Assembly: GCA_013115135.1 (NCBI GenBank)
Contig: JABANP010000156.1
Coordinates: forward strand, 1-64,000
Source: Perkinsus olseni
Lineage: Eukaryota > Perkinsozoa > Perkinsida > Perkinsidae
Reading direction: 5' to 3'
DNA: 64,000 nt
A program made the translations under genes and the position numbers. This document shows, piece after piece, positions 39,606 through 50,460 of the stretch. The notes below the pieces were generated by a model. It was not told where the DNA came from. It made no database searches and saw only the letters and a program-made list of their open reading frames with translations. Position 1 is the first letter of the stretch; each line of letters starts with the position of its first letter.

Positions 39606-40627
39606 GTCATGTCCTTGAATGACCATCGGACGGATAATTTGTGGCTGCAATGCGGCTTCTACAACATAATATCCTCACAACCCGTAGTGTGCATGAATAC
39701 AGTATCATATGTGGCCTCCGAGGCCAGGCCTCGCATGAACCGTAATCAGCATGTTCTTAACGTATCGTACTTCTCATAACCTCCGCAGCTGTAGCATTCC
39801 GCGGATTGTCATCCGCACGAATGTTGGAGGCCTTTTTGGTCGGGCCGCCCTAGACCTTCTACTAGTCTCACAGACTGTGAGTCACAGTAATGTACACTGG
39901 GAGTTCTTTTCACAGTCTTCCGAGCTGGGAATCCTAGCCTGGGTCCCAGACTAGGATTTTCTTTCTCGTAAGCCGCTTGCGGACTTGCGACTTATCCTCG
40001 GGATAGACTTAGTTGGCGGAAGCGGTTAATGCACGAAAAGTGTACACTTTAAAAGTGTGTAGGCAATAGAATGGCCACATTGATACATTCCAATGGGAGA
40101 ATCAGTGTAGTTGTACAAGCGCACGACTATGGAACCTAAGCTCGCCTGGTAGGAGTATCTTCTCCGCGGCCCGATCGATTCGCGACACGAGCTCTTTCCC
40201 CAATGTCACGCGAGATCGCGGACGGTTGCCGGGGATTTTAATGATCGATACACTTAGTGTGTCGAGGGAAAATCCAATCTAGTCCGCTGCGGGAACAGCC
40301 GTGTGTGTGCGTACGGCACAGCGCGCGTCACAGATGATTCCATTAGTGAATGACACACATTGTGTGTCGAGCGAAAATCCTAGGCAGTCCGCTTCAGGAG
40401 ACAGCTGTGTGCTTGCATGCAGGAGAGTGGGCGTCACCGCCGAGGCGTTCAGTGACGAGTCGGTGTCGGACACTCTGTTGTCGGGTGCGACGTCCTTTCT
40501 ACAACGCGCCGAGCTGAGCCCGCGACTCCCTGTGCGGTTGAGTCTCGCCTCGCTCCACTGCCTCCGTCACTCCTTGCGCCTTGCCCTGGGGGTCGTATCT
40601 GGCATACTTCCCCGCTTCCTCGTGCTT

Positions 40628-40694
40628 CGCCAGGCTGGCGACGCCAGCGGCACGCTGTCACGTTCACGCGCCACTCTGGCAGCCAGAGTCTGGC
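40628..40694 (+). repeat. Two 6-1-6-1-6 palindromic insertions in unit 2
   Basis: CGCCAG G CTGGCG A CGCCAG at 40628-40647 and TCTGGC A GCCAGA G TCTGGC at 40675-40694. Unit 1 has a single CGCCAG and a single TCTGGC (near 35628 and 35661). Each is a 14-bp gain. A 20-bp variant with the plan X n X' X' n X (X = AGGTCG) lies just downstream at about 40812-40839. Confidence 0.93.
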
Positions 40695-41148
40695 TTCCCT
40701 CCCCCTCGTGCACGATCCGTGCTCTTTTCCTCGGTGCTTGTTCCCTGGTGCCCCCACCTGTACTCGGCTCGAGTAACTTGAGGCTGGGACCGCCATACCT
40801 CTGCGGTACGAGAGGTCGTCGACCTCGACCTCAGGTCGAGCATGAGTCACGCTACGGCTCTCTGTGACTCGCCCGAACACGACAGTGTTGTGCGGCCACT
40901 ACTATCCGCGCGTTGTCGGAGCGTCCTTGGCGCTGCCTTCTAGTCGGTCATCCCGCAACTTCCCAGCTACCCACCACCTGTAGCGACACGACCGCAGGTG
41001 CTGTGCATCACCGACAGATCGTAGGCTGCGGACATCATCAATACCATCCAAGTTGTGATGGTATTCTGACAGTACTTGCAGTAAAATCTACGAACGCTTG
41101 GAGCTCGGCATGGGAACATTCTCCCCTCCGTCGTGAACTAACCTTTTT

Positions 41149-41620
41149 ATGAAGTGCTCGGAATTCCCAGTCGAAGCCTACACTTGCTCGTTCCCCGTTT
41201 CACATCTTTCTAGATGGCATAGGGTAATGAGAGAAGCGGATGAAGCAACGCACAAAGACTTTTTGAAATATACTCTCACTCAACTCAAACTCTCTATCGA
41301 GGGCCCTTCGGCGAGGGGACTTACAAGTCAAGTACGCCTTTCCAAGGCCTATTGTATTTTAGCGCGCGCTGGCGAAATTGATTTTACTAAGGCATATCTT
41401 GGCGCCGGTGATCGGTCGCTCTGCGAAATTGATCTTACTAAACGCGAAATGGTGTGAATCAATTTCTCCTTATAGCGAGGATGAAGAGCAGCCTCCTGAT
41501 GATGGCACGGGAGAGGACTTAAACAGGACTCCTGTTACAGGAGCAGAGATAACGCAAGTGGCAGAGACACGCCAACTTTGCAACAGCGCTCTGTGTTCAA
41601 CACGACATAGGGTGTCGTAG
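41149..41620 (+). CDS. Small hypothetical protein, copy 2
   Basis: Tandem copy of the frame at 36102-36573 with a handful of substitutions (for example Glu to Asp in 'READEAT'). It has the same putative 22-nt intron and the same palindromic insertion (41523-41542). Function unknown. Confidence 0.35.
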
Positions 41621-41706
41621 TTCTTCGCCTTGTGTTTACGTACACAAGCACGCAGACTCACACAACGCTGCCAACCCTGAAGTTTCCGAGAAAAAGCTCA
41701 TGCCGG

Positions 41707-41717
41707 GGTTCGAACCC
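41707..41717. other. Isolated T-arm/B-box word
   Basis: GGTTCGAACCC sits just after the end of duplication unit 2, in TGCCGGGGTTCGAACCCGCG. No full tRNA can be folded around it by eye. It is probably part of a tRNA-like element in the leader of the membrin gene. Confidence 0.4.
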
Positions 41718-41892
41718 GCGACCTTTAGATTTTGAACGGAAGAGGTTTTCATGTGAACGTGATAGGTTAAATTACACAGCTCGTTTCGTTTCATTTTCAT
41801 AGTAACACCATCGAATGCATTGAGTTGACAATTTCAATCAGTATCTTTTCGCGTATCTTCAACCTTGCAAGATTCATGTAGGTTGAGTTTTC

Positions 41893-44537
41893 ATGGATTC
41901 CCTCAATGATATCTCGGATGTCTTCCAAGAAGCAACTCGGACGAAAAATGAAATAGATGATCTGCTCGGTCGAATGGAGGAGGCAGGTAGTATCTATGGT
42001 CGAAGATAGGGGAGTATCTTTAGGTTGAAGATAGGAAAGTATCTTTAGCTCGAAGATAGGAAAGTATCTTTAGGTCGAAGATAGGAAAGTATCTTTAGGT
42101 TGAAGATAGGAAAGTGTCTTTAGGTTGAAGATAGGAAAGTGTCTTTAGTTTGACTAAAAACTTCGTGTCCAGTACTCCTGGCCCAGGAGTCCTGCGGTTT
42201 AGTATCCCTAGACTGACTATGGTTTAGTATCAATAGGTTGATTATAGTGCACCACAGAATATGTGGGGATGTGGTCGTTGGAAGCGTCCAACTCTATCCG
42301 TGCCATGAAGTCTCGCCGCCCCACAGAAAGTTGCAGAAAGTTCGACGAGTGCAAGAAATTTTTTCCGTTAAAATTATCTTCTCGTATGAATTTGTAGAAG
42401 GCCAGTCAGAATAGTATTCTGGGGACGATGAATTAATTCTGAGACTCAGAGTCGATTCTGGAACAGCATCATTTACGTGTAAGAAACAATTCCAGAATCG
42501 ATTATTCTGAGCTTCAGAATTGGGTCATTGAACGTGATCAAGATGGATGCCTATCGAACAAAACGTTTGACTAGGGAAAATGTAGACAACAGCCGACTTT
42601 TGCTCAACACGCGTTCGTAGGCGGTGTTCGACAAAAAGTCGTGAAATTCAAATTCCATTCTGGACCTGCATTCTATATTGTAAAATCAAATCTAGAATCG
42701 ATTCCTCGTTTCAGAATAGCTCTATTGAACAGGGGCTCCGTCGAGAACATCTTCTGAGTTGCTCAGGCCTTAGCACGTCTCGAAGTAGCAACCTCAGTAC
42801 ACCGGCCAATCGGCCTGCCTCTGAGGGAAGCGAAGTTGCAGTACAGCAGCGGATGGCGATGTTGATGCAGCAGCTGGTGAAGTTGACCAACCGTCTTGAG
42901 GAGTTGGCAAGAGGACCGCAGGGAAGCCCTATGTGGCGGAAGAGGGCAGCGAGAATGCGTAGGAAATAGGGAAGGGTTTCGAGTGTCGCTGGAATCTTCT
43001 GTGCTCGCGCGACCTTAGGATGTATCGTGTTAATTATCTAGGGAACCTGAGCTCGGACAAGGGGCAAGTTAGGGGGTGTTCTTCAGATTGTTTTTACACC
43101 GTTGTTTCGCGCGTTGTATGTTAACGAATATCTTAGGTTGATCCTTGCAGGAGACAGTTATAAATATCTTAGGTTGATCCTTGCAATAGGTAGTTGTATC
43201 TCTCTCAGGCGACGACGTTGATGGTATCAAAGTCTCCACAGATCGTCTGTTAAATCACATTTTTCGTACACGGCAACGAGAGAAGCTTTTCGGCGCCAAA
43301 AATTCGACCGAAAACGGCGAAGATCAAACAGCAGAGTCGCAGTTATTGCGAGAGCGCCAAGCCCTACAGCAAAGCGCGGGGATGCTGGATAGCATCCTGG
43401 GGCAGGGTCATGCTACATTGGGAAAAATGACGCAACAGAACACAGTTTTGAAGGTAGTACGAATAGGGCGAGGGGTGGTAGTAGGTTATGTACTCATGAA
43501 AATTAATAGGAGTACTGGTTGTAATTACGCTCGACATTGTAACGAAAGAAGGGGGGATTGTAATCAATGTTTGTGTTGGTCGTCGTGTGGCATCGAGAGA
43601 AGGGAAGTGGGGTAGTAGTTGTTGCGTGAGAGGATGGAAAATTTCCTCTGTCGTGAATCTCCGAGCACTCCGAACTCCGGTTTCGGTTGTTTTGCATGTC
43701 GGAATCTCCTCGTTAAATGGTACTCCTGAATCCAGTACATTGCCTGAGGGCTCGTCACGTAAATCTTCTTACGTTATTACGACTTGTCAACTGCAACGAT
43801 AGCTCTTTATCTGTGTACTGGTGGAAGCAGTAGAATTATTTGTGAACATTCCTGTCGGCGTTCCTGGGGAAGTCTGTGGAGAATGTGGTTATTATGAGTA
43901 CCGTCATTTCCGCATCGACCAACTGGAATGTTTACTCTTGCATAGCTCAGCGGTGATGATGGAATCTTTCTTTGAGTTATCTTCGACGAAGATTTTCTAT
44001 GATATCCGAGCTTCGGCGAAAGATTCTTGCAGAAGGCAGGATATCTTTTGCGCACGGTGAAGAATTGTATCGTTACAGTATTTTGAATGATCGATGCAGG
44101 ATCGAGAGGGATCTTAGGTCGAAGCATGCTCTTCTCAGGTTGATTACGATTATTCCGGATGCCATTCTTCTTCAGACGACACGGCGTAAGATGTATGACG
44201 TCCTGAACGCTGTTGGTCTGTCGTCAACACTCAGCACGAGTATCGACCGGAGGCAGAGGGTGGACGCCTGGATTGTTCGGGGAGGAATGGTACGAATAAT
44301 TTCGGACTGTTCGGAGAAGGAAAATTGGAATAATTTCGTGGCGCGCGGTCAAGTCGGTGATTCTCTGAGAGTGGCGTTGTTCGTAATATAGGGATTCCAT
44401 GTATCCTCATTTGACGAGGCAATTTCGTGGCGCGCGAGAATTACGGGAGATCCAATAGCCCAGTCTGCTGCTGTTTTCAGGTCTTCGTTGTGGCCCTGTT
44501 TTTCATCCTCTATTGGTTCCTCCGTGCTGGGAGATGA
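41893..44537 (+). CDS. Membrin/Bos1-type Golgi Qb-SNARE (233 aa, five exons)
   Basis: A v/t-SNARE for ER–Golgi vesicle fusion. Exons 41893-41986, 42767-42958, 43209-43453, 44176-44289 and 44481-44537 sum to 702 nt and splice in frame at GT–AG sites. The N-terminal helix is 'MDSLNDISDVFQEATRTKNE', followed by a Habc-like helix with 'QQRMAMLMQQLVKLTNRLEE'. The SNARE motif is 'LLRERQALQQSAGMLDSILG…LGKMTQQNTVLK' joined to 'TTRRKMYDVLNAVGLSSTL'. The tail 'IDRRQRVDAWIVRGGM' + 'VFVVALFFILYWFLRAG' is the pre-anchor and single C-terminal transmembrane anchor. 'LGLS..M.IERR…D..I..GGM' is the classic membrin tail, so the assignment is firm. Length is close to the human protein. Single copy between two tandem duplications. 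Introns hold a 25-bp tandem array (intron 1), two GTATCTT-type elements (intron 2) and two CGCGCCACGAAATT words (intron 4). Confidence 0.88.
42001..42150 (+). repeat. 25-bp tandem repeat, six units, in membrin intron 1
   Basis: Six head-to-tail units of YGAAGATAGG…AAAGTATCTTTAGGT, phased every 25 bp from 42001. Each unit contains a GTATCTTTAGGT core, like the dispersed palindromic intron element, so the array may be an amplified intron element. The last two units share a GTGTCTT variant, showing local spread. Confidence 0.9.
43131..43195 (+). repeat. Two GTATCTT-family intron elements in membrin intron 2
   Basis: The stretch ATATCTTAGGTTGATCCTTG occurs twice about 35 bp apart. Other copies lie at about 25692, 25808, 26092, 26149, 28510-28535, 29106-29133, 30824-30841, 44730-44752 and 53348-53375. 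The full form is palindromic at its ends, GTATCTT…AAGATAC. Confidence 0.8.
44332..44435 (+). repeat. Paired AATTTCGTGGCGCGC words in membrin intron 4
   Basis: Two exact 15-mers start at 44332 and 44421, 89 bp apart in one intron. They belong to a family of 14 copies between 353 and 44435, on both strands. Confidence 0.85.
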
Positions 44538-44819
44538 ACCCGATGGAGATGGTGGTTTATACCGCTCTCGGAGAGGGGCTATCGACGCCGTGCCGTCGCC
44601 ACTGGAATACGCCTGATACATTTATCAATATACTGCTGTTCTATTTGGGTTCAGTGGGAGTGGAATTTGGGGACAGCCGTTGCACAATGATGGCTAGAGT
44701 TGGCGCATTGATATCTTTGTCCTCGGTGAGGTTCAAGGGTCGACCTAAGATTCCTTAAGGATAGTGTATGACGCAGTGTCAGTTTAGTTGTAAAAAAGTT
44801 TCATTTTCATTGGAGGGAG

Positions 44820-47239
44820 ATGACTCGTGGCGTTCCCCTTCGGTCAGTCACTTTTGCTCGGCACTTGTCCATCATCCAGGACGCCTCTTCTAAGAAGACC
44901 GGTTGTACTCAATACAGGGTTCCGGGAGGGGTCCAAGGGCGTATCTTTTATCCGGCAGTATCCGAGGTTGATCATGGGTATAAACAAACTACGTGGTTCA
45001 CGGATCTCGAAAGATACGCGTAAGTTGGGAATGGTTCTTAATCGTAACGGGCTTACCATACAGAATTGTCTAGAGCTGATCCAGTCCTCATTAGAGTGGA
45101 AATTCGCAGGGCGCTCGAACGATGTGGTTTCATCCGACCTTACTGTATCCATCGGACTCCGATGATCGGAGGTTTCTGCTCCGTAAGGTGGTTGCGTCCC
45201 TGCGAGAGGGAAATGCTTCTTATTCTGACTCCCTAGGAGATTCATCAGTTTTCTGAGAGCGAGGAAAATGGCTCGTTTTTTATTGAGACGCCTGAGGAAA
45301 GCTATTAGTTTTTAATTGTTTCCGGATTCCCGAGTTGCAGCCAACGAGTTTGTAATTTCTAAGCGTCGTTGTCGCCGTTCAGGACTGGCCAGTTGGACGT
45401 CGGCCGAGCTTTGTTTAGAAGATCTCGAGTGATGCAGATCGTTGCTTCGATCTTGGAGTGGATGGTGAGGATCATAGCCTATGTTTTGCCGAGGTAACAT
45501 CTTGCAATCTTGCATCTCCTTAACGCTGGTCATGTCTTCAGTCGTTTGTTCGTACCAAAGCTGAGCTCGACTTACGACTGTGTGGAACCTGTCGAGGAGG
45601 GGTCGCTGCCACTGGTGGTGTTCTCGCATGGTCTAACTGGAAATGGCGATGAAAACGCTATGCTGTGCTCAGCACTGACTCGTAAGCATGTCGGGAAGCA
45701 CCTGCCTCTCCATCGGAAGGTATCCGGTTCGATCCTCTCGCGTGTCGTTCAGGTGAAATTGTCGGAGGTGCTATTGTGGCGGAAGTCCATCATCAGGATG
45801 GCTCAGCCTGCGAGGCAGTGGACGAGGACGGCCACAAAATACCATATATTCCGGTGGGAGCTCTTATCCATGGCGCCCAGGTTCGATCCCCGGTGGCTTG
45901 ATTTTAGGACCCCATTGGAAGCCCGGACCCCAGAGATCTTCGGCCTAAACAAGTGCGCCAGCGTGCGAATGAGATGAAGTCGGTGATCGAGTAATACCAC
46001 AACTTTCGTAATTTATGTATGTGAATATCCAACGGTTTCAGATACCTCTGTGCGATCGGGTCCGGTGAGGAGAGCTCGGATCCCTTGCTGAATCGTGTGG
46101 CGAGGTTGATCGACCCTCGTCGTATTATCCCTGTTGGTTACTCCTTTGGTGGTGCTACTGTGGCTGAATATTGTAATAATCGGAAAGAATCTTTGAAGCT
46201 CGAGTAATGCCAGCCTGATTATGACCTGGTTCTGTTTCATAGTCTACGGATCATGGGCCCATGTGCAGGCCATGGCACAGGATTCGAGCACTCAGTTGGG
46301 TACTCCCTCAGTGACAGCGCGGACTTCAGATTGGCGTTGAGTATCTTTCCGGTCCTGATTGCGCAGTTCTGTCTGTAGGCTCGACCGTTGGTCTGAAGAG
46401 GGTTGAGGATAAGTGTGTGCCGTGCGCGGTATTGATGGACCCTTGGACATACGTTACCCCTAGGGACGGCTCTCAGGGCTTCAACTTCCCTGAGAGGGCG
46501 CATAAAGAAGGTATCAACGGGCGTTCTGTTTTAGCGGTTAACGGGGATGGTTTAGTATCGAAAGACCCTAGTTCGAATCTGAGTCCCTAACGTTTAAGCA
46601 ATGTATTCTCGTTCCGTATCGAAGGTGACTCTTTCTGTGTACTTCTGGTAACCGGTAGGTGACTGAGAGGTGCGGAATAATTTCGAAACGTATTTTCCTT
46701 TGTTGTGCTTCTGCGTTTCTTACCGCCTGTCTTCCTTGAAGTTGTATGGAGTTGTGGTCAGGAATCCAAACACCGACGCTGATCCTCGGTAGCGAGGAGT
46801 TCTCTAAGTACCCCGGTATGCGTTCCGCCACTGTGAACTTGCATGATAAGAGCTTGCAACCTGGAAGTCGGCTCAGGGTACGATTTGGCGGAGTTTTGAT
46901 ATGTGCGAATGTGCGAGTATTCTAGGTAGTTGATAAGACAAGACATGGTAATTTCATGGAGCTTTGTTTTTGGATGCCGCAGTTCCTCGTGCCAGTCGCG
47001 GCTAGGATTGGGTTTTACGATAAGAACAACAAATCTGCGAGAGGTGAGCGGGAGGTTCATCATTCTTTAGCGGAGCGAAGTTTTTCTGAACAGGCACGTA
47101 CTGCAAAATCATAGCGTCGATCGCTAATTTCATTTTTCTGAATACGTCCTCTCACGCCCACAGTGCGTTGGTGTCGAAAAAAATTGAGGAAATACCAAGT
47201 GAGAGCAAGATGAGCAAGAGGGACAATCTAAAGGAGTAA
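44820..47239 (+). CDS. Platelet-activating-factor acetylhydrolase family protein, copy 1 (frameshifted near 3' end)
   Basis: Serine hydrolase of the PAF-AH (lipoprotein-associated phospholipase A2) family. Exons about 44820-45019, 45542-45681, 45753-45853, 45908-45990, 46042-46203, 46243-46340, 46379-46510, 46762-46877 and 46926-47114. Seen in order: 'GRIFYPA', 'SLPLVVFSHGLTGN' (oxyanion region), 'AIVAEVHHQDGSA', 'QVRQRANEMKSVIEYL', then the nucleophile elbow PVGYSFGGATV (G-x-S-x-G). 'CAVLMDPWTYVT' is the catalytic Asp region (family LDAWMFP), 'GIQTPTLILGSEEF' matches QPLFFINSE, and 'TRHGNFMELC' gives the catalytic His (family GSVHQNF). The triad is complete. After '…SLAERSF' a one-base de-letion relative to copy 2 shifts the frame to an early stop at 47112-47114; the copy-2-like tail would end at 47239. 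No signal peptide at the chosen start. Confidence 0.82.
45682..45752 (+). other. 71-nt tRNA-like intron in PAF-AH copy 1
   Basis: Runs GTAAGCATGTCGGGAAGCAC…CGGTTCGATCC…GTTCAG. It reads like the 3' two-thirds of a tRNA: end of D-arm, anticodon arm (CCTGCCTCTCCATCGGAAGG) and T-arm. The equivalent intron of copy 2 (51216-51299) keeps more, including TATAGTGATTAG, a D-arm/A-box-like stretch. Confidence 0.75.
45854..45907 (+). other. 54-nt T-arm intron in PAF-AH copy 1
   Basis: GTGGGAGCTC…CCAGGTTCGATCCCCGG…GATTTTAG. The copy-2 intron (51401-51455) conserves the T-arm (CCAGGTTCGATCCCCGG) while the rest has changed. Confidence 0.75.
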
Positions 47240-50200
47240 ACTTCGTTATTGCTCACTTGAACATGATGCCAAGATTTCAAGCGGTGTTTTATAGCTTGTA
47301 ATGGTTGGCCTTCGTTCGTGGTGTTGTTTTGCACCCGATGGTTTTGTTTTACGGCGATAATCTTCAGTCTTGTTTTCCGTCACGAATGTTCAGCTGAGTT
47401 GGCGTGTGGTGGTCTTGCCATTGGGAGGGTCTGGCGTATTGGCACCATGAGTGATCATTGTGTGCAGGGCTGAGAGAACGGGAGAAAGGAGTGCGGAAAA
47501 TGAAGTCCGTGGACTTGGAACCTGGAAGCTCCACTTGTCGCGAAAACTTTTAATGTGTAACCTGCGCGTCTTAGCCTGTGATGACGATCAGTCTGGAAGT
47601 ATAAGAGAACCCGTGCAACAGTTCCAAGATTTGATCGAACTCTCGTATCGCGGTTAGTGATTCCACTTGGTAGAATCTACTGCCAAGTTGGTAACCTATC
47701 AAAATCCGTTCAAGGTCGGTGGAGAGATGCTTAAGTAGCACTAGGTTGCGAATTGCCTGAAAGCTCTTCGAGAGAACCGTCATTGCACTTCCGATATTGT
47801 CAAATTGACACTGTCAGGGTGACCTCTGAATTTTCGCAGATGACTTGATTCGAGGAAGGTTGTCGGCGCGTAAAGGCGGACTGAAGAAGGCGTTTTGCAG
47901 TACCGAAGTAACGAAGATCAAGAAGTCTCCAAGGTAAGCTGCCGTTTGAAAGGTTCCTGGTGCTGGTCTGCCTCCGGAATTTGCCACTGCGGGCGGGTGG
48001 AGAAGGTAGCGAAAAATCGTAGACGGGCGGTCGCGGAGCGCGACCGTAGTTCATGCTAATTTTAGAGGGATGAATGTCCAGCACAGCGGTCATCCATCTC
48101 GGTAAAATGCTCGCGCTAGTGTCGTCTCGGTCCTCTTGTGTCGGCACCGCGCGCATCGTGCGCTGGTTGCGTCTTTCGTGCATTGTGCAATGTGCATGTT
48201 TCTTCTCTCTAGCTTGTTCATGTGCCGGCTCACTGTTCCCCTTTGTGGAAGGGTAGCTCTCGCCGAGTTTCTTTTTTCCGAGCCAATTCGTCAGTTCGTG
48301 GTTCCGAGCCAGCGTAGGGCCTGTTAGTCCCTTCGCCGTGTTCGGCACAAGGGCTCGCAGAGGCTCCCCCATCCTTGCGTACGCAGCGCACTCACTGCTC
48401 CTCAGCTCAGACGTCCCCTTGGAAGTCGCTGGTCTCGTTCGGGTCAGTGGCTTCGGCTTCAGCCACCTACCCGCGTGTAGGTCGCAGCCTGCGGCGGTGT
48501 GGGCGTCTGGTCTCCGGAGTCGCTAGGCCCCGAGGTTCTACCCCCCCCCCCTCGGCCTAGCGCGGCGCGTTCAAGGATGATCTACGTTCAGCTCCGTGAT
48601 CCGCACTCTCCCAAGGCAGAGGATCCGGGTCTGGCACGTTAGCGAGCGTTTTACTCGGAAAATTCGAACCCTTAATTCTTAATTCTCCTTCCTTCATTCT
48701 TGCGTGTCTTTCTCGGAGGAAATCGATCGTTGCTCTCTACTAGCAGGCCTACGTGTAGTCGTCTACTTCCTCTTGTTTCGGTCTGTGGGAGACAGCTAAG
48801 TTGTCATAGCGTATCTTGCCTTTCTTTCCGAGAGAAACGTTGCCGGCTGCGCGGAGGCTACGAGTCGTACTTTAACGGCTTGCAGTCTTCAGGGTTAGTA
48901 TCTGTTGTATTGCAGCAGTCTCTCGCTTTGAGTATTCAACTGGCGATTGGATATTGCTGACTTTGAGATGCATGATCATCATGCACCAGCTTCGGCCGAG
49001 CTACGATTATTTTGCTAGTGTTATCCGTTCGAGTGTTCGAGTGCTGAGCCAGCTCACGGGATTCTGAGATGCTCTCGGGTTGGGACTAGATGAGGACCTG
49101 GGGTGGATGAGGAAGCGTCACCGTAGACCAATTGGACCGTTGGAACGGGTAAGCTGCCGTTCAGCACCGTTTTCAACGCTCGGAGTATCTTGGGTGACTA
49201 CGGGTTTCTCCTCCTGCGGCCGAGACGCTCACTCGATCTCTCCTCAACTCAACAAGTGGGCGGTAGCAGCGCCGCGCTGCAGGATGCAGCGAGTCTCTGC
49301 CCAGTGAAATGGGCTCCTGTGCTCGAGCTGTAATTCATCTACGTTGATCTAATTCACCTACGTTGCTCAATGACGTCGCCGAGCGGCGGTCGCTCGAATC
49401 ACAGGTGGTGATCGGCGGGTGGTCAGAGCTCCTGCGGCATACGCATTGGGGCAGGGGTTCAGACTTGATATTCGCCACTTGAGACAGACACTTCCATAAG
49501 ACCCAGCGTGTTGGGAGGGTTATGGCGTGTTCATGTCTCTGTCCACATTCTCCTGGGCGTTCACAGTGGTTTGCCGTATCACGGTATTGAACCTTCGCTG
49601 ACGGTATCAACTTGGGACGGAGATTCAAGCGAACCAAAGCAAATGAGTCGGTGATACACAACGTGGGTGACGTCTGGTCTGGGATGGTTTCCGACATCGT
49701 CTTCACGGAGCTTTCAAAGGTTGTGGGGGCTGCGGAGAGAGGCTCGTCAAACTACGTGAGGAACAGCACCTACACAAATCAACACTGCCTTCAAGACACC
49801 AGGAACAAGTTGTTCGTGAGTCGCATCGCGCGAACCGCATCGAGTGCCATATGGGGGATCCGTTCTGAGGGAGAAAATATGAATAAACAGGGTGAGGAGG
49901 GACGAGATGCATGACTCCGAATCGAGGTGTGTTTCTATTCTTGCTCTTGAGTTGAAACTTTCGGTGGAAACGGGATGGTCTAGTTGTGTACATTTTTGAG
50001 AGGCTCTTTTGACAGTGTAAAATCCGAGGGAACTTCACCGCCGAAATGGCGCTGGCTGTCCTTCCGATGGTTCTAGGTTGCATCTTATATCATGTGCAGC
50101 TATTTAAGCTGGGGTTCTCTGCTTGAATTAAGGAGTGGAGGGATCGTCTCTCCTTCAGATAGATGAGTGCCCGCCAGGGACTCCCTAGAATGCACCGAGG

Positions 50201-50455
50201 CTTGCCTTTATCGGGGAAGGTTGACGTCTTCGTCTTCGTCCGGTATGAACCTTCGGAGAATCTCTGGCAGAGATTAAGAGGAAATGACTGTTCAGTATTG
50301 GCTGTTGAAAGAACGTTTGAATTCATAACAGCGATCTTCCGAGTTTCGCCAAAGAATTGCTTCTCTTGAAGTTGAACCAATTCGAACTCGTTTATGCCTG
50401 GCGGAGTAGATTTGGTGTGGATTAGTTTGTTCGTGATAAAGTTTGCTTCTTTTGA
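47240..50455. other. Intergenic between the PAF-AH copies
   Basis: No gene recognised. A plus frame at 49612-49914 ('RFKRTKANESVIHNVGDVWSG…') has protein-like composition but no family. 48.0-48.6 kb is GC-rich with a C homopolymer near 48541-48551. Confidence 0.4.
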
Positions 50456-50460
50456 GGGCG

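Larger units (their letters stand above)
36637..41682 (+). repeat. Tandem segmental duplication, unit 2 (~5.0 kb)
   Basis: Second copy of the unit at 31640-36636. Relative to unit 1 it has gained palindromic 14-bp insertions at 39586-39605, 40628-40647 and 40675-40694, a 20-bp palindromic insertion near 40812-40835, and a 10-bp AGTATCTTGC insertion inside an intron near 37715. It lacks the 14-bp insertion present in unit 1 at 33836-33855. Confidence 0.9.

Noticed and set aside
42001..42150. The 25-bp array as a CRISPR array
   Set aside because: Units are contiguous without spacers, lie inside a eukaryotic intron, and there are no cas genes.
43346..43615. ORF 'MRERQALQQSAG…' as a separate short gene
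   Set aside because: Its first part is the SNARE exon of membrin (43209-43453); the remainder is intron read-through.
48541..48551. Homopolymer C tract as a telomeric or centromeric signal
   Set aside because: A single short run without a repeated telomere unit; more likely slippage.
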